From Nocardia inohanensis NBRC 100128 (GTDB taxonomy: Bacteria > Actinomycetota > Actinomycetes > Mycobacteriales > Mycobacteriaceae), in contig NZ_BDBK01000002.1 in NCBI RefSeq assembly GCF_001612945.1, forward strand, positions 1 to 64,000: a DNA stretch of 64,000 bases. Reading direction: 5' to 3'. The notes under the pieces are model-generated. The model was not told where the DNA came from and did not search any database. It worked only from the letters and a program-made list of their open reading frames with translations. Both the position numbers and the translations under genes were made by a program. Numbering within the stretch: the stretch's first letter is position 1; each line of letters starts with the position of its first letter. Positions 42,857 through 51,306 of this stretch are shown here, piece after piece.

Positions 42857-43966
42857 ATGAGTCGTATGTCCAGGCCGCGCCCGGCCACGCAGTTTTCCAT
42901 GGATCGCCGATCCTTCCTCCGCTACGCCGGGCTCACCGGCGCGGTGGTCGGCGGGGCCGGGGTGCTCGCCGCCTGCGGCAAGGATTCCTCGGGTTCCGGC
43001 AACGGCACCACCCAGGACGGTTCGAAGTTCGGCACCGTCGCGGTGCAGCTGTCCTGGCTCAAGAACATCGAATTCGCGGGTGAGTACTTCGCCGACGCCC
43101 GGGGATATTTCAAGGAAGCCGGCTTCGGCTCGGTGAATCTCATCGCGGGCGGTGCCGCCAGCACCTCGGTGGAGGCCGGGCTGGGCACCGGCAAGATCTG
43201 GATCGGGCTGTCCGCGCCGCAGACCACCGCGCCCGCCGTGCTGGAGGGGTTGAACGCCAAGATCGTCGGCACCACGTATCAGAAGAACCCGTTCTGCATC
43301 GTCAGCTCCGCGGGCAAGCCGATCACCAGCCCGGCGGATATGAAGGGCCGCAAGATCGGCGTGCAGGACACCAATCAGCTGATCTTCAATGCCCTGCTCG
43401 CGGCCAACAATATGACGCCGAAGGACGTCACCATCGTGCCCGCGCAGTACGATCCGACGCCGCTGGCCAACGGTGAGGTGGACGGGTGGGTCAGCTATCT
43501 GACCAATGAGCCGATCACCTTGAGCGCCAAGGGATTCGCCAATACCAATTTCCTGTTCGCCGATTACGGGCTGCCGCTGGTGGCGGAGACCATGACGGTG
43601 AGCCAGCAGACCATCGACAAGGAGCGGGACAAGCTGAAGGCGTTCCTGGCCGCCGAGATCAAGGGCTGGCGGGACGCGGTGGCGAATCCGGCGGAAGCGG
43701 CGCGGCTGGCGGTGGAGGTCTACGGCAAGGATCAGCGGCTCGACTTGGAGGAGCAGAAGAAGGAGGCCGCCGCGCAGAACGGGCTGGTGGTTTCCCCGGA
43801 CACCGTTGTCAACGGGTTGTTCACCATGACCGACGAACTCGTCGCCGCGAATATTTCGGCGCTGGCCAAAGCGAAGATCGATATCAAGGCCGAGCGGTTG
43901 TTCGATTTGTCGGTGCTGAAAGAGGTGTACGCCGAGCATCCGGAGCTGAAACAGCCCGCGGCATAG
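42857..43966 (+). CDS. NMT1/THI5-like ABC substrate-binding lipoprotein (Tat-exported)
   Basis: A 369-residue binding protein. A twin-arginine motif (R17-R18 in DRRSFLRYAG) and lipobox LAAC with Cys40 show export by Tat as a lipoprotein. The mature fold is NMT1/THI5-like: VAVQLSWLKNIEFAGEYFADARGYFKEAGF, then the GIGVQDTN-like KIGVQDTNQLIFNALLAAN. Homologues bind hydroxymethylpyrimidine, riboflavin, sulfonates or other small heterocycles. With xdhC, uraD, uraH and a molybdenum hydroxylase next door, a purine or related heterocycle is a fair guess, not shown. Confidence 0.87.
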   Translation: MSRMSRPRPATQFSMDRRSFLRYAGLTGAVVGGAGVLAACGKDSSGSGNGTTQDGSKFGTVAVQLSWLKNIEFAGEYFADARGYFKEAGFGSVNLIAGGAASTSVEAGLGTGKIWIGLSAPQTTAPAVLEGLNAKIVGTTYQKNPFCIVSSAGKPITSPADMKGRKIGVQDTNQLIFNALLAANNMTPKDVTIVPAQYDPTPLANGEVDGWVSYLTNEPITLSAKGFANTNFLFADYGLPLVAETMTVSQQTIDKERDKLKAFLAAEIKGWRDAVANPAEAARLAVEVYGKDQRLDLEEQKKEAAAQNGLVVSPDTVVNGLFTMTDELVAANISALAKAKIDIKAERLFDLSVLKEVYAEHPELKQPAA

Positions 43967-43992
43967 TCACGGCGGGGGTGCCCGCGGCTCGC

Positions 43993-45018
43993 CTAGCGGA
44001 CGAGGGTGGGGCGGCGGATAGCGGAATGCATTGCGGCCGAATGGGATACGCCGGATGCGTCATTGCGCACCGCCACCAGTTCCGCCGCGATGGCGAGCGC
44101 GGTCTCGGCCGGGGTGCGGGCGCCCAGGTCGAGACCGGCGGGGGAGTGCAGGCGGGACAGGGTGGCGGCGTCGAAACCGCCGGCCTGCAAGGCTTCCAGC
44201 CGATGCGTATGCGCTGAGCCCGAGCCGAAGGCGGCCAGGTAACCCAGCTCGGGTAGTCGCAGTGCGATGGTGAGCAGCGGTATCTCGAACTTGGCGTCGT
44301 GCGAGAGCACCACCAGCGAAGTGTCGGAACCGATCTCACCGGCGGAGGCGAGAGTGTTCAGGTAGCGGTGCGGCCAGTCGACCACCACCTCGCAGCCCGG
44401 GTACGCCTCGGGATTGGCGAAGGTGGGGCGGGCGTCGACGACCGTCACCCGGTAGCCCAGCAGCAGCAATTGGGTGGCGAGCGCGGACGCGAAAGCATTG
44501 GCGCCCACCAGGATTACCCGCGGCGGGCGGGTGAAGGACGCCACGAACACATCCGAATCCGGCAGTGACACCAATTCGGTGCCGTGCTTGCGATCGGTGA
44601 CGAGATGCTGCCCGATCACCTCCGGATCCGAATGCCACACCACCGTGAAAACGGTGACCTGACGCTGTGCCGCGATATCGGCCGCCACATTCGGGAATTC
44701 CGGGAAATGCCGCCGCGAGAACGGTTCCGCGAACACGTCCAGCATGCCGCCGCAGTCCATGCCCGCGTCGAGCCCGCTGCCCGGACCGAAGCGCTGCAAG
44801 CCGCGCCGGCCGGTGCGCGCCGCCTCCACCGCCGCCTCGTAGGCCGCGGCCTCCGCGCAGCCCGCCGACACCGAACCGAATGCCCGCCCGTCGGCGTCCA
44901 CCACCATGGCGGCCCCGATCGGAACGGGCGCCGACCCTTGCGTCCGCACCAGCGTGGCCAATCCGGCCGTGCGCCCGCTGTGCCAAATCCGCAAAAGGTC
45001 GTCGACGATTTCCCGCAT
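43993..45018 (-). CDS. xdhC: XdhC-family molybdoenzyme maturation protein
   Basis: A 341-residue XdhC/CoxI protein. The N-terminal domain starts MREIVDDLLRIWHSGRTAGLATLV and holds the conserved GSVSAGCAEAA and GMDCGG cysteines; the C-terminal Rossmann domain holds VILVGANAFASALATQLLLLGYRVTVVDAR. XdhC binds molybdenum cofactor and adds the sulfido ligand to xanthine-dehydrogenase-type enzymes. ATG at 45018. It follows the MobA-like gene by 13 bases; together they would mature the oxidoreductase encoded at 56-58.7 kb. Confidence 0.9.
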   Translation of the reverse strand: MREIVDDLLRIWHSGRTAGLATLVRTQGSAPVPIGAAMVVDADGRAFGSVSAGCAEAAAYEAAVEAARTGRRGLQRFGPGSGLDAGMDCGGMLDVFAEPFSRRHFPEFPNVAADIAAQRQVTVFTVVWHSDPEVIGQHLVTDRKHGTELVSLPDSDVFVASFTRPPRVILVGANAFASALATQLLLLGYRVTVVDARPTFANPEAYPGCEVVVDWPHRYLNTLASAGEIGSDTSLVVLSHDAKFEIPLLTIALRLPELGYLAAFGSGSAHTHRLEALQAGGFDAATLSRLHSPAGLDLGARTPAETALAIAAELVAVRNDASGVSHSAAMHSAIRRPTLVR

Positions 45019-45031
45019 CACCAGCTCCAGA

Positions 45032-45829
45032 TCATCGTGCGCCGCTGCGCGGATAGTCCTGATCCAACCCCGTCGCGAGGTCGTCGCACGTGACGCACAC
45101 CATATCCGCTCGTTGCCGCAAATAACTACCGGCCCCTGAATTTCCATGAGCCGCAGCCGAAACCCCCGCCCAGTGCCCCCGGCCGAGTACCACCGGATGC
45201 CCCGGCATGCCCCCGAAGACCGCTCGCGCCAGCCCGCTCTCGGCCTCCCGCGCGGCCGCGATCACCCGCGCGACCACATCGCCGCCCACGTCCGGCGTAT
45301 CCACCGGCATGATCGCCACGAACTCCGCGATGGCCGAATCGTTCACTTCCGGTATTGCGAGCCGCGGGGTCGATGACAGTTGTTCGCGTTGCGAACTGGA
45401 ACTACCGGCCGCAGCATTCCGCGTGGCAGCAATCCCCGGGTCAGTATTCCGCTCGGTGTCTTTCCGTGCCGCAAATGATGGCTTCCGCCCGGTGGCGGCC
45501 GCATTCGCGGCGGCGACGGCGGCGAGGCCCGCGCGCATCGAGGCGCTGAGGCCGGTTGCCCAGTCCGCCGCCCAGACCGGAATCACGCCGTCCGGGAGCG
45601 CGATACGCGGGTTTCGGGAGACCACCCAGCGTGGTTCGGACCCGGCTTCGGCGGGCTGGGCGGGGCCGGTCGCGCCGAGCACCACGAAGACCCGTCCGCA
45701 GCCGCCGTCGCGTAGGGCACGCACCGCCGACTCCACCCACGCGCCGTCTTCGGCCAGCACTTTCGGCATCCCGTAGCGGGTGCCCGCACCGGCCGCGAGC
45801 ACGATTCCGTCGCAGCGTAGGGGGGTCAT
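45032..45829 (-). CDS. MobA-like NTP transferase (molybdopterin nucleotidyltransferase type)
   Basis: A 265-residue protein. GIVLAAGAGTRYGMPKVL is the nucleotide-binding LxAGxGxRxGxPK motif, and PVDTPDVGGDVV is the metal-binding aspartate segment. MocA-type members attach CMP to molybdopterin for xanthine-dehydrogenase-type enzymes. About 50 residues between the two motifs (about 110-165), rich in Ala, Ser and Arg, have no counterpart in the family as I know it. ATG at 45829. It shares the operon with xdhC and diverges from uraD. Confidence 0.82.
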   Translation of the reverse strand: MTPLRCDGIVLAAGAGTRYGMPKVLAEDGAWVESAVRALRDGGCGRVFVVLGATGPAQPAEAGSEPRWVVSRNPRIALPDGVIPVWAADWATGLSASMRAGLAAVAAANAAATGRKPSFAARKDTERNTDPGIAATRNAAAGSSSSQREQLSSTPRLAIPEVNDSAIAEFVAIMPVDTPDVGGDVVARVIAAAREAESGLARAVFGGMPGHPVVLGRGHWAGVSAAAHGNSGAGSYLRQRADMVCVTCDDLATGLDQDYPRSGAR

Positions 45830-45983
45830 GCGGGCAGGGTAACTCCGTGCCGGACAGTTCGCTTACCGAGCCCGCCGAGACTGTGCGGACTCACAGCTCC
45901 GGCCGCGAAATGCTGCGCGTTCGCCGAGGCGATCCGGTCGCGTCGGCTGGCGGCGGCGGTTGCCATGGCCGATGCTGGAGAGG

Positions 45984-46487
45984 ATGGCTGACACAGGAAT
46001 CGGGATATCGGAATTCGACGCGCTGCCGGAACCCGCGGCCGTCGCACAGTTGCTCACTTGCTGCGCAGCGCCGGACTGGGCGCGGGCGGTGGCGGCGAAA
46101 CGTCCGTACGGAACCGCGGAAGCACTGTTCGAAGCGGCCGACGCGGCTCTGGCCGGGGTGGACGAGGCACAGATCGAACTGGCCATGGCCGGGCATCCCC
46201 GAATCGGCGAGCGGCCGGACAATGCGAACTCGGCTCGTGAGCAGGCCGGGATGGCGAGCGCCGGGGACGCGGTGCGCGCGGCCATCGCGGACGGGAATCG
46301 AGAGTACGAGGCCAAGTTCGGGCATGTCTACCTGGTGTGTGCCACCGGGCTGACCCCGGAACGGCTGCTGGCAATTCTCACCGAGCGGCTCGGGAACACC
46401 GCTGCTGACGAAAGGCGAATCGTGCGAACGGAATTGGCGAAGATCAACCGGATCCGGCTGGGCCGCATGATCGGCGCGGACGCATGA
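45984..46487 (+). CDS. uraD: OHCU decarboxylase
   Basis: A 167-residue enzyme that converts 2-oxo-4-hydroxy-4-carboxy-5-ureidoimidazoline to S-allantoin, the last step of urate breakdown. The catalytic His71 lies in GHPRIGE, and FGHVYLVCATGLTPERLLAIL is the other conserved block. ATG at 45984 is just after GGAGAGG; ATG at 45972 and TTG at 45960 are alternatives. It overlaps uraH by 4 bases (ATGA). Uricase, which makes the substrate with UraH, is not found in the window. Confidence 0.92.
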   Translation: MADTGIGISEFDALPEPAAVAQLLTCCAAPDWARAVAAKRPYGTAEALFEAADAALAGVDEAQIELAMAGHPRIGERPDNANSAREQAGMASAGDAVRAAIADGNREYEAKFGHVYLVCATGLTPERLLAILTERLGNTAADERRIVRTELAKINRIRLGRMIGADA

Positions 46488-46804
46488 GCTCGCTCAGCAC
46501 CCACGTGCTGGACGCGGTCCGGGGCGCACCGGCGACTGGGGTCGCGGTGACGCTGTTCGATTCGGGCGGAAACGAATTGGCCTCCGGCAGCACCGACGCG
46601 GACGGCCGCGTCGGAGCACTGGGACCCGACCTGTCGCCGGGCATCCATCGGCTGGTCTTCGGCACCGCCGACTACTTCGCGGCACAGGGCGTAGACGCCT
46701 TCTATCCGGAAGTGAGCATCGCGTTCACGGTGGGCTCGGAGCGGCACTATCACGTGCCATTGCTGTTGTCCCCCTTCGCGTACTCCACCTACCGGGGCAG
46801 CTGA
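46484..46804 (+). CDS. uraH: 5-hydroxyisourate hydrolase
   Basis: A 106-residue transthyretin-like enzyme, full length for the family. It opens LSTHVLDAVRGAPATGVAV with catalytic His7 and closes with the hallmark YRGS. HYHVPLLLSPFAYSTY is the conserved C-terminal strand. It hydrolyses 5-hydroxyisourate to OHCU, the substrate of UraD, with which it is translationally coupled. Confidence 0.93.
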   Translation: MSSLSTHVLDAVRGAPATGVAVTLFDSGGNELASGSTDADGRVGALGPDLSPGIHRLVFGTADYFAAQGVDAFYPEVSIAFTVGSERHYHVPLLLSPFAYSTYRGS

Positions 46805-46808
46805 TCCC

Positions 46809-46850
46809 ATGGGCGACGGCATCGCCCTGGTTATCGAAGGCTGCGCCGGG
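46809..46850 (+). pseudogene. Possible truncated start of an 8-oxoguanine-deaminase-like gene
   Basis: Five bases after uraH an ATG opens MGDGIALVIEGCA, which resembles the first residues of actinobacterial 8-oxoguanine deaminase-type amidohydrolases as I remember them (IVIENCA). Such genes belong to purine operons. The similarity stops after about 13 codons at a G-run and the frame runs antisense into the STAND gene. If real, it marks where the accessory segment replaced the rest of the purine operon. The match is short. Confidence 0.25.
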
Positions 46851-46855
46851 GGGGC

Positions 46856-49489
46856 TTACCCGGTGGGACTCGTGGCCGCGCCCTCGGCATCGAGTTCGTC
46901 GAGTTCCCTCCGGACCTGCTCGGCGACCTTGACGCCCATGCCCTCGTAGAGCGTCAGGGCGCGTTGCAGGAAATCGCGGGCCCGGGGATGGTGTTTGCGG
47001 CCGAAGGCCAGAGCGTTGTGCGCCAGCGCTCGCCAGGCATCGGCCTCACCGTGCGGGTCACCGTAGCGGCGGGCGACGGCCAGGGATTCGGAGTAGAAGC
47101 CCTGGGCGGCGTCCAGGTCCTTGCGATCGCGTTCGATATGCCCCATGCCGCGCAGCGCGTCGGCTTGCAGCAGGCTGTCCTGGATCTCCCGGGCGATTTC
47201 GAGCGCTTCATCGAATTGCGCACGCGCCGTGTCGAAGTCGGCCAGTTTGCGGTGGATGTCGCCGATGCCCCAGAGTGACCAGCCGCGGCTGTAGGAGTCG
47301 TCGATCTCTAGTGCGATGGCCAGCGCCGCGTCGTAGTAGATGCGCGCGGTGTCCTTGTCGCCGCCGGTCCGCTCCAGATGGCCGAGACCGCGCAGGGCAT
47401 CGCCCTCGAATTTCGGGTTCTCCAATTGGCGGGCGATGGCGAGCACATCGGCGTAGGCGTCGCGGGCGTGCGGGTAGTCGCCGATGTGCCGGGTCACTTC
47501 GGCGTATCCCCACAGCGCGGAGGCCATGCGCAGTGGGTCCGAGGTGGCCGAGGCGATGGCGTGCGCTTCCTTGAAACAGCGTGAGGCGATGTCGTAATCG
47601 CAGGCCAGGCGGTGCACCGTGCCCAGGCCGTACAGCACATCGCACTGCTCGACCCGGTCGCCGGTGCCGCGCGTGATGTCCAGTGCGCGCACGAACAACC
47701 AGCGGGCGTCGGTCCAGTGCCCCAGCCCGGACAGGTGGGAGGCCAAAAGCCTTGCCAGCTTCCCGGTTTCGGCTCCGGAACCCGCGGCCCGTACGCAGCC
47801 GAGCAGCATCTCCCGCTCGCGGGTGAGCCAGGTGCGCGCCTCCCGCAGCTTGGCGTCGTCGTCCGCGTTCAATGGATTGGGGAAGGTGCCGGCCAGGTCG
47901 AAAGGTCGTGGTGCGCCCACCATTCCGGCTATTCGCAGGCTGTAGCGAATCAGTCGCCCGATCGCCGCGGCATGATCGCCGGGCAGATCCTCCAGCGCCG
48001 CCTGGGTGCGCGCGAACAGCCTCGTCACATCGTGGATGCGATAGCGCGGCCCGCGCGGCCCGGATTCGGCCGGATCCAGCAGTCCGACCTCGAAGATGCG
48101 GCGGATCAGCACATTCGCGTTCGCCACCGACATATCGCCGATGGCGGCCAGGGTTTCCGCGCTGATCTCCGAACCGGGGAACCAGCCCAGCAACCGCACC
48201 GCCCGGCGCAGCTCGGCGTCCGGCAGCCGCTGATACGACAATTCGAAAGCGGCACGCAGGGTTTCGCCCTCGGCCGAGAAACGCGCCAGAATATCCGCCG
48301 CCGGTGATTCCTCCGCGGCCGACGCCCGCCGCAGCCGATCGGAGAGCTCCTGGAAATCCTGGTCGGCGGCCGCGAGCATATCCGCGCCACCGTGCGCGAG
48401 CTGACCGGCGATCAAACGCAAGGCCAGCGGCAGCCGCCCCGCCGTCTCCAGAATCCGCCGCACCGCCTGCACGTCGTAATCCGGCGGCAGGTGGCTCAGC
48501 GTCACCAGCAGCTCCTCCGCCTCGGCGCGCGGCATGGCATCCAATTGCAGCGGCGGTGCGGCGCCGGTGAGCCCGGTCAGCTTGTGCCGGCTGGTGATCA
48601 GCACGAAACAGCCCGGCGCGTTCGGGATCAGATCGCGAATCTGCTTGCTCTCCAGCACATTGTCGAAAACGATCAGCATCCGCTTGTCGCGCATCTCCTC
48701 CTGCCAGCGCTCCGCACGCCGGGTGAGATCGGCTTCGATGGTCTCCGGGTGCACGCCGCGCCGCAGCAACAACTGCTCCAGCACCCCCGTCGGCGTCCGG
48801 GGCGCGCGCCCCTCGGAATGCCCGCGCAGATCCTCCCAGATGCACCCGTCCGGATACGCGCCCGCGAACTCCTCGATCAACCTGCGAACCAGCGCGGTCT
48901 TGCCCGTCCCGGCCAGCCCGTTCACCACCTGCACCACCGGCCGATTCGACGCCAGCTGTTCCCGCACCCGCTGCCCCAGCACCGCCAGCTCATGTTGCCG
49001 CCCGATGAAAATCATGGCGGCGGAAGGCATCCCGTGCCCCCGCGGCGAAGCCGTGCACCGCTCGGCCACCGCATCCCGATACGACAGCACCTCCCCGCTG
49101 GGCATCGCGACCAGATCCATGGTGTCCACCAACTGATCCCAGCTGGTCCGATAGATCGTGGCCAGATACCGCAGCACCTCCACCGTCGGCCGCGGCCGAT
49201 TCCGCGCCGCCCCCCGCACCCCCGGCCACGACTCGTACTCCGAGATCCGGCTGGCCTTCATCGGCGCACTCGGTTTCCCGGTCAGCCGATTGAACTCATC
49301 CGCCACCTCCTGCTGCGTCAACTCGTTCGCCAGCCGCCACGCCTTCCGCGGCCGGCACCCCCGCGCCCGCAGCTCCGTCGCCAACGGCTCCAGCAACTCG
49401 TTCTCCCGCAGCCCCGTCGCCACCAGAATCCGCCGCAACTCCTTGCGTGCGTCCGCGCCATGAACGTCGGAATCACCATTCACTGCCAC
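46856..49489 (-). CDS. HTH-NB-ARC-TPR (STAND) protein 1
   Basis: An 877-residue signal-transduction ATPase. The N-terminus (about 1-130) holds an XRE-like HTH segment (RLANELTQQEVADEFNRL, then SRISEYESWP, then LATIYRTSWDQLVD). NB-ARC follows: Walker A GLAGTGKTA at about 191-198, Walker B RMLIVFDN at about 270-277, then LITSRHKLTGL, GRLPLALRLIAGQLA and the MHD-like YRIHDVTRLFA. From about residue 560 the chain is TPR repeats. The start is set at GTG 49489 because GGGAGG lies 6 bases upstream; an ATG at 49564 has no ribosome site. STAND proteins act as ligand-gated switches in regulation, death or defence. It is homologous to STAND protein 2 and is the last of three same-strand genes. Confidence 0.82.
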   Translation of the reverse strand: MAVNGDSDVHGADARKELRRILVATGLRENELLEPLATELRARGCRPRKAWRLANELTQQEVADEFNRLTGKPSAPMKASRISEYESWPGVRGAARNRPRPTVEVLRYLATIYRTSWDQLVDTMDLVAMPSGEVLSYRDAVAERCTASPRGHGMPSAAMIFIGRQHELAVLGQRVREQLASNRPVVQVVNGLAGTGKTALVRRLIEEFAGAYPDGCIWEDLRGHSEGRAPRTPTGVLEQLLLRRGVHPETIEADLTRRAERWQEEMRDKRMLIVFDNVLESKQIRDLIPNAPGCFVLITSRHKLTGLTGAAPPLQLDAMPRAEAEELLVTLSHLPPDYDVQAVRRILETAGRLPLALRLIAGQLAHGGADMLAAADQDFQELSDRLRRASAAEESPAADILARFSAEGETLRAAFELSYQRLPDAELRRAVRLLGWFPGSEISAETLAAIGDMSVANANVLIRRIFEVGLLDPAESGPRGPRYRIHDVTRLFARTQAALEDLPGDHAAAIGRLIRYSLRIAGMVGAPRPFDLAGTFPNPLNADDDAKLREARTWLTREREMLLGCVRAAGSGAETGKLARLLASHLSGLGHWTDARWLFVRALDITRGTGDRVEQCDVLYGLGTVHRLACDYDIASRCFKEAHAIASATSDPLRMASALWGYAEVTRHIGDYPHARDAYADVLAIARQLENPKFEGDALRGLGHLERTGGDKDTARIYYDAALAIALEIDDSYSRGWSLWGIGDIHRKLADFDTARAQFDEALEIAREIQDSLLQADALRGMGHIERDRKDLDAAQGFYSESLAVARRYGDPHGEADAWRALAHNALAFGRKHHPRARDFLQRALTLYEGMGVKVAEQVRRELDELDAEGAATSPTG

Positions 49490-49615
49490 GGTGCGCCTCC
49501 CGAGCCCGGCGGCCGTACGGAATCGGTCGCCCCCCGATGTGAATATTTCCTTGGTACCGCGCATGTTTCAGCAGTTCAAGGCGGTTCGGGGGTGATATAG
49601 CTGTGGGAGGCCGCC

Positions 49616-51025
49616 TTACGAAGTGCTGTCGTCGAAGCGGTAGGTCAGTTTGTTGCCCTCGGTCCGCCACACGACCACTTTCGGTGGGGTCTGGAGTTCG
49701 TGGAAGGCTGATTCATTGCTGTCCATCTGGTAGCCGGCCGTGTTCAGGTACATGAGGAGATCACCCGTTTCGGCACGACGGCCGAGCGGAATACGCCGAC
49801 GGCTGAGCATGTCGGACTCCAGGCAGGTCGCACCACCGACGCAGGTGGGCACGGCAGCTGCAGATTCGATCGATAATGGCCACAGGACCGGATCAGGCAA
49901 GAACTCACTCTCGAACCACTGCTCGGAGAGGCTGAGGCTGGTGCCGTTCACAGTGAGTATGTCGTACGGAAAGTCATGGGCCTGACGTGTTTTCCTGCCC
50001 TGAACCTGAAACACAGTGCTACCCGCGCCTGCCAGCAAGGCACGGCCGGGTTCGATCACCAGGTGGATCTGTTCCATGCGGAGTCGATGCTCGAGATCGT
50101 TGTGTTCGAGGATGGCCCGCAGCATGTCCGGGCCGGGTGTCTCGCAATGGTAGGGGTAGTAGGAATCCAACGTAGGTCCGCGGTCGCCGTGAAACCACAA
50201 CCGGCTGTAGTTCGTCGAGAACTCAGACCAGTCGTCCTTGGAAACGTAGCCGACACTGAAGCCGCCGCCGATAGAGATGACGCTGGCTGGATGTCCCTGC
50301 TCACGTGCGCGCAGGCAGCGATCGATGAGGTTGTGTGCCAGTTCGGCTCGGGGCGCAGGGTCGTAACCCGGAAGATGGAAGCTGAACCCGTTCAGCTGCA
50401 CCGACTCGTTATCGATTTTTTCGAGTGCCACTGCGATTTCATGGTTGGTCATTCCGAATCGGCTGTTGGATTCCGGCGGGAGGACACGAAGCACGATCCG
50501 CGTTGGGCTCGAAGCGTCATCCGCACGTTCGCGCTGGGCCAGGTGCGAGATTTCGTCGAGGTGGTCGATGGCGATCACTGCGCCATGGTGGGCGGCGAGT
50601 TCGAGCAACTCATGGGACTTGGCGGGTCCGGTAACCATGAGGTTCTCGCCGAGTACACCGCCTGCCAGAGCAGCCTTCAGCTCACCTACGCTGGAAACGT
50701 CGACGCCCGCATCGGTTTGCGCGCAGGCAGTCACCGCGCACGCGGCCTTGTTTGCCTTCTTTCCGTAGCGTATGAGACCGGTAACGCCCTTGTCTGCGAA
50801 CACCTTCTGAAACCCGCGAATATTGTCGGCGATCTGTTCCGGGAACATGATGTGGAATGGCCCGCCGACCTTATCGGCGATAGCCCGCAATAGATCGTTG
50901 TCGCGCAGTAGCTGGTCTTCCCAGTCGGTGCGGAGAGCCCGCATCTGTCGAGCGGTGATGGGAGTTTTTGCCACAGGGTTGGCGGTAGCGACCGGTGACT
51001 GCACGGGGGGCGGATTCCTCTCCAC
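49616..51025 (-). CDS. PLP-dependent decarboxylase-fold enzyme (Y4yA-like)
   Basis: A 469-residue fold-type III PLP enzyme, related to diaminopimelate and ornithine decarboxylases. The Schiff-base Lys90 lies in RYGKKANKA; DAGVDVSSVGELKAAL, the glycine loop SIGGGFSVGY, the EPGR motif in LVIEPGRALL, and a C-terminal CLESDML segment with the Cys of the second active site all fit. It is closest to what I know as the Y4yA family. The amino-acid substrate is unknown. It lies between two STAND genes on the same strand (gaps of 126 and 281 bases) and uses more AT-rich codons than the flanking purine genes, which suggests acquisition by transfer. Confidence 0.8.
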   Translation of the reverse strand: MERNPPPVQSPVATANPVAKTPITARQMRALRTDWEDQLLRDNDLLRAIADKVGGPFHIMFPEQIADNIRGFQKVFADKGVTGLIRYGKKANKAACAVTACAQTDAGVDVSSVGELKAALAGGVLGENLMVTGPAKSHELLELAAHHGAVIAIDHLDEISHLAQRERADDASSPTRIVLRVLPPESNSRFGMTNHEIAVALEKIDNESVQLNGFSFHLPGYDPAPRAELAHNLIDRCLRAREQGHPASVISIGGGFSVGYVSKDDWSEFSTNYSRLWFHGDRGPTLDSYYPYHCETPGPDMLRAILEHNDLEHRLRMEQIHLVIEPGRALLAGAGSTVFQVQGRKTRQAHDFPYDILTVNGTSLSLSEQWFESEFLPDPVLWPLSIESAAAVPTCVGGATCLESDMLSRRRIPLGRRAETGDLLMYLNTAGYQMDSNESAFHELQTPPKVVVWRTEGNKLTYRFDDSTS

Positions 51026-51306
51026 GCTTGCGCGTGCGTTAATTGTCCGAATTTGTCTTTTTGTGGTCCGTCGTACAGGCCGAGATTTTGTAGCCGAAGA
51101 CTAACTGGCAATCGACGATGTCGTGTCACTTCGGCTCAATGATCTTGCAGGTAGGCCTTTCCGGCCAAGATCGAACTCGCGTATCCGTTGAGAAGTGTTG
51201 TACCGCAACCGATTTAGTGCCCAAATCGGCTTCGGGCGACCATGAGTATGGCATGTTGTAGCAGGTTATGCCAGTCTTGCCTAAGTTCGAATTTCTGGGT
51301 ATCTGT
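51026..51306. promoter_or_regulatory. AT-rich spacer upstream of the Y4yA-like gene
   Basis: 281 bases, visibly AT-richer than the surrounding DNA, for example at 51038-51066. It lies upstream of the PLP enzyme on the minus strand, so it probably holds its promoter; no consensus pair stands out. No gene or long hairpin is seen. Confidence 0.4.
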
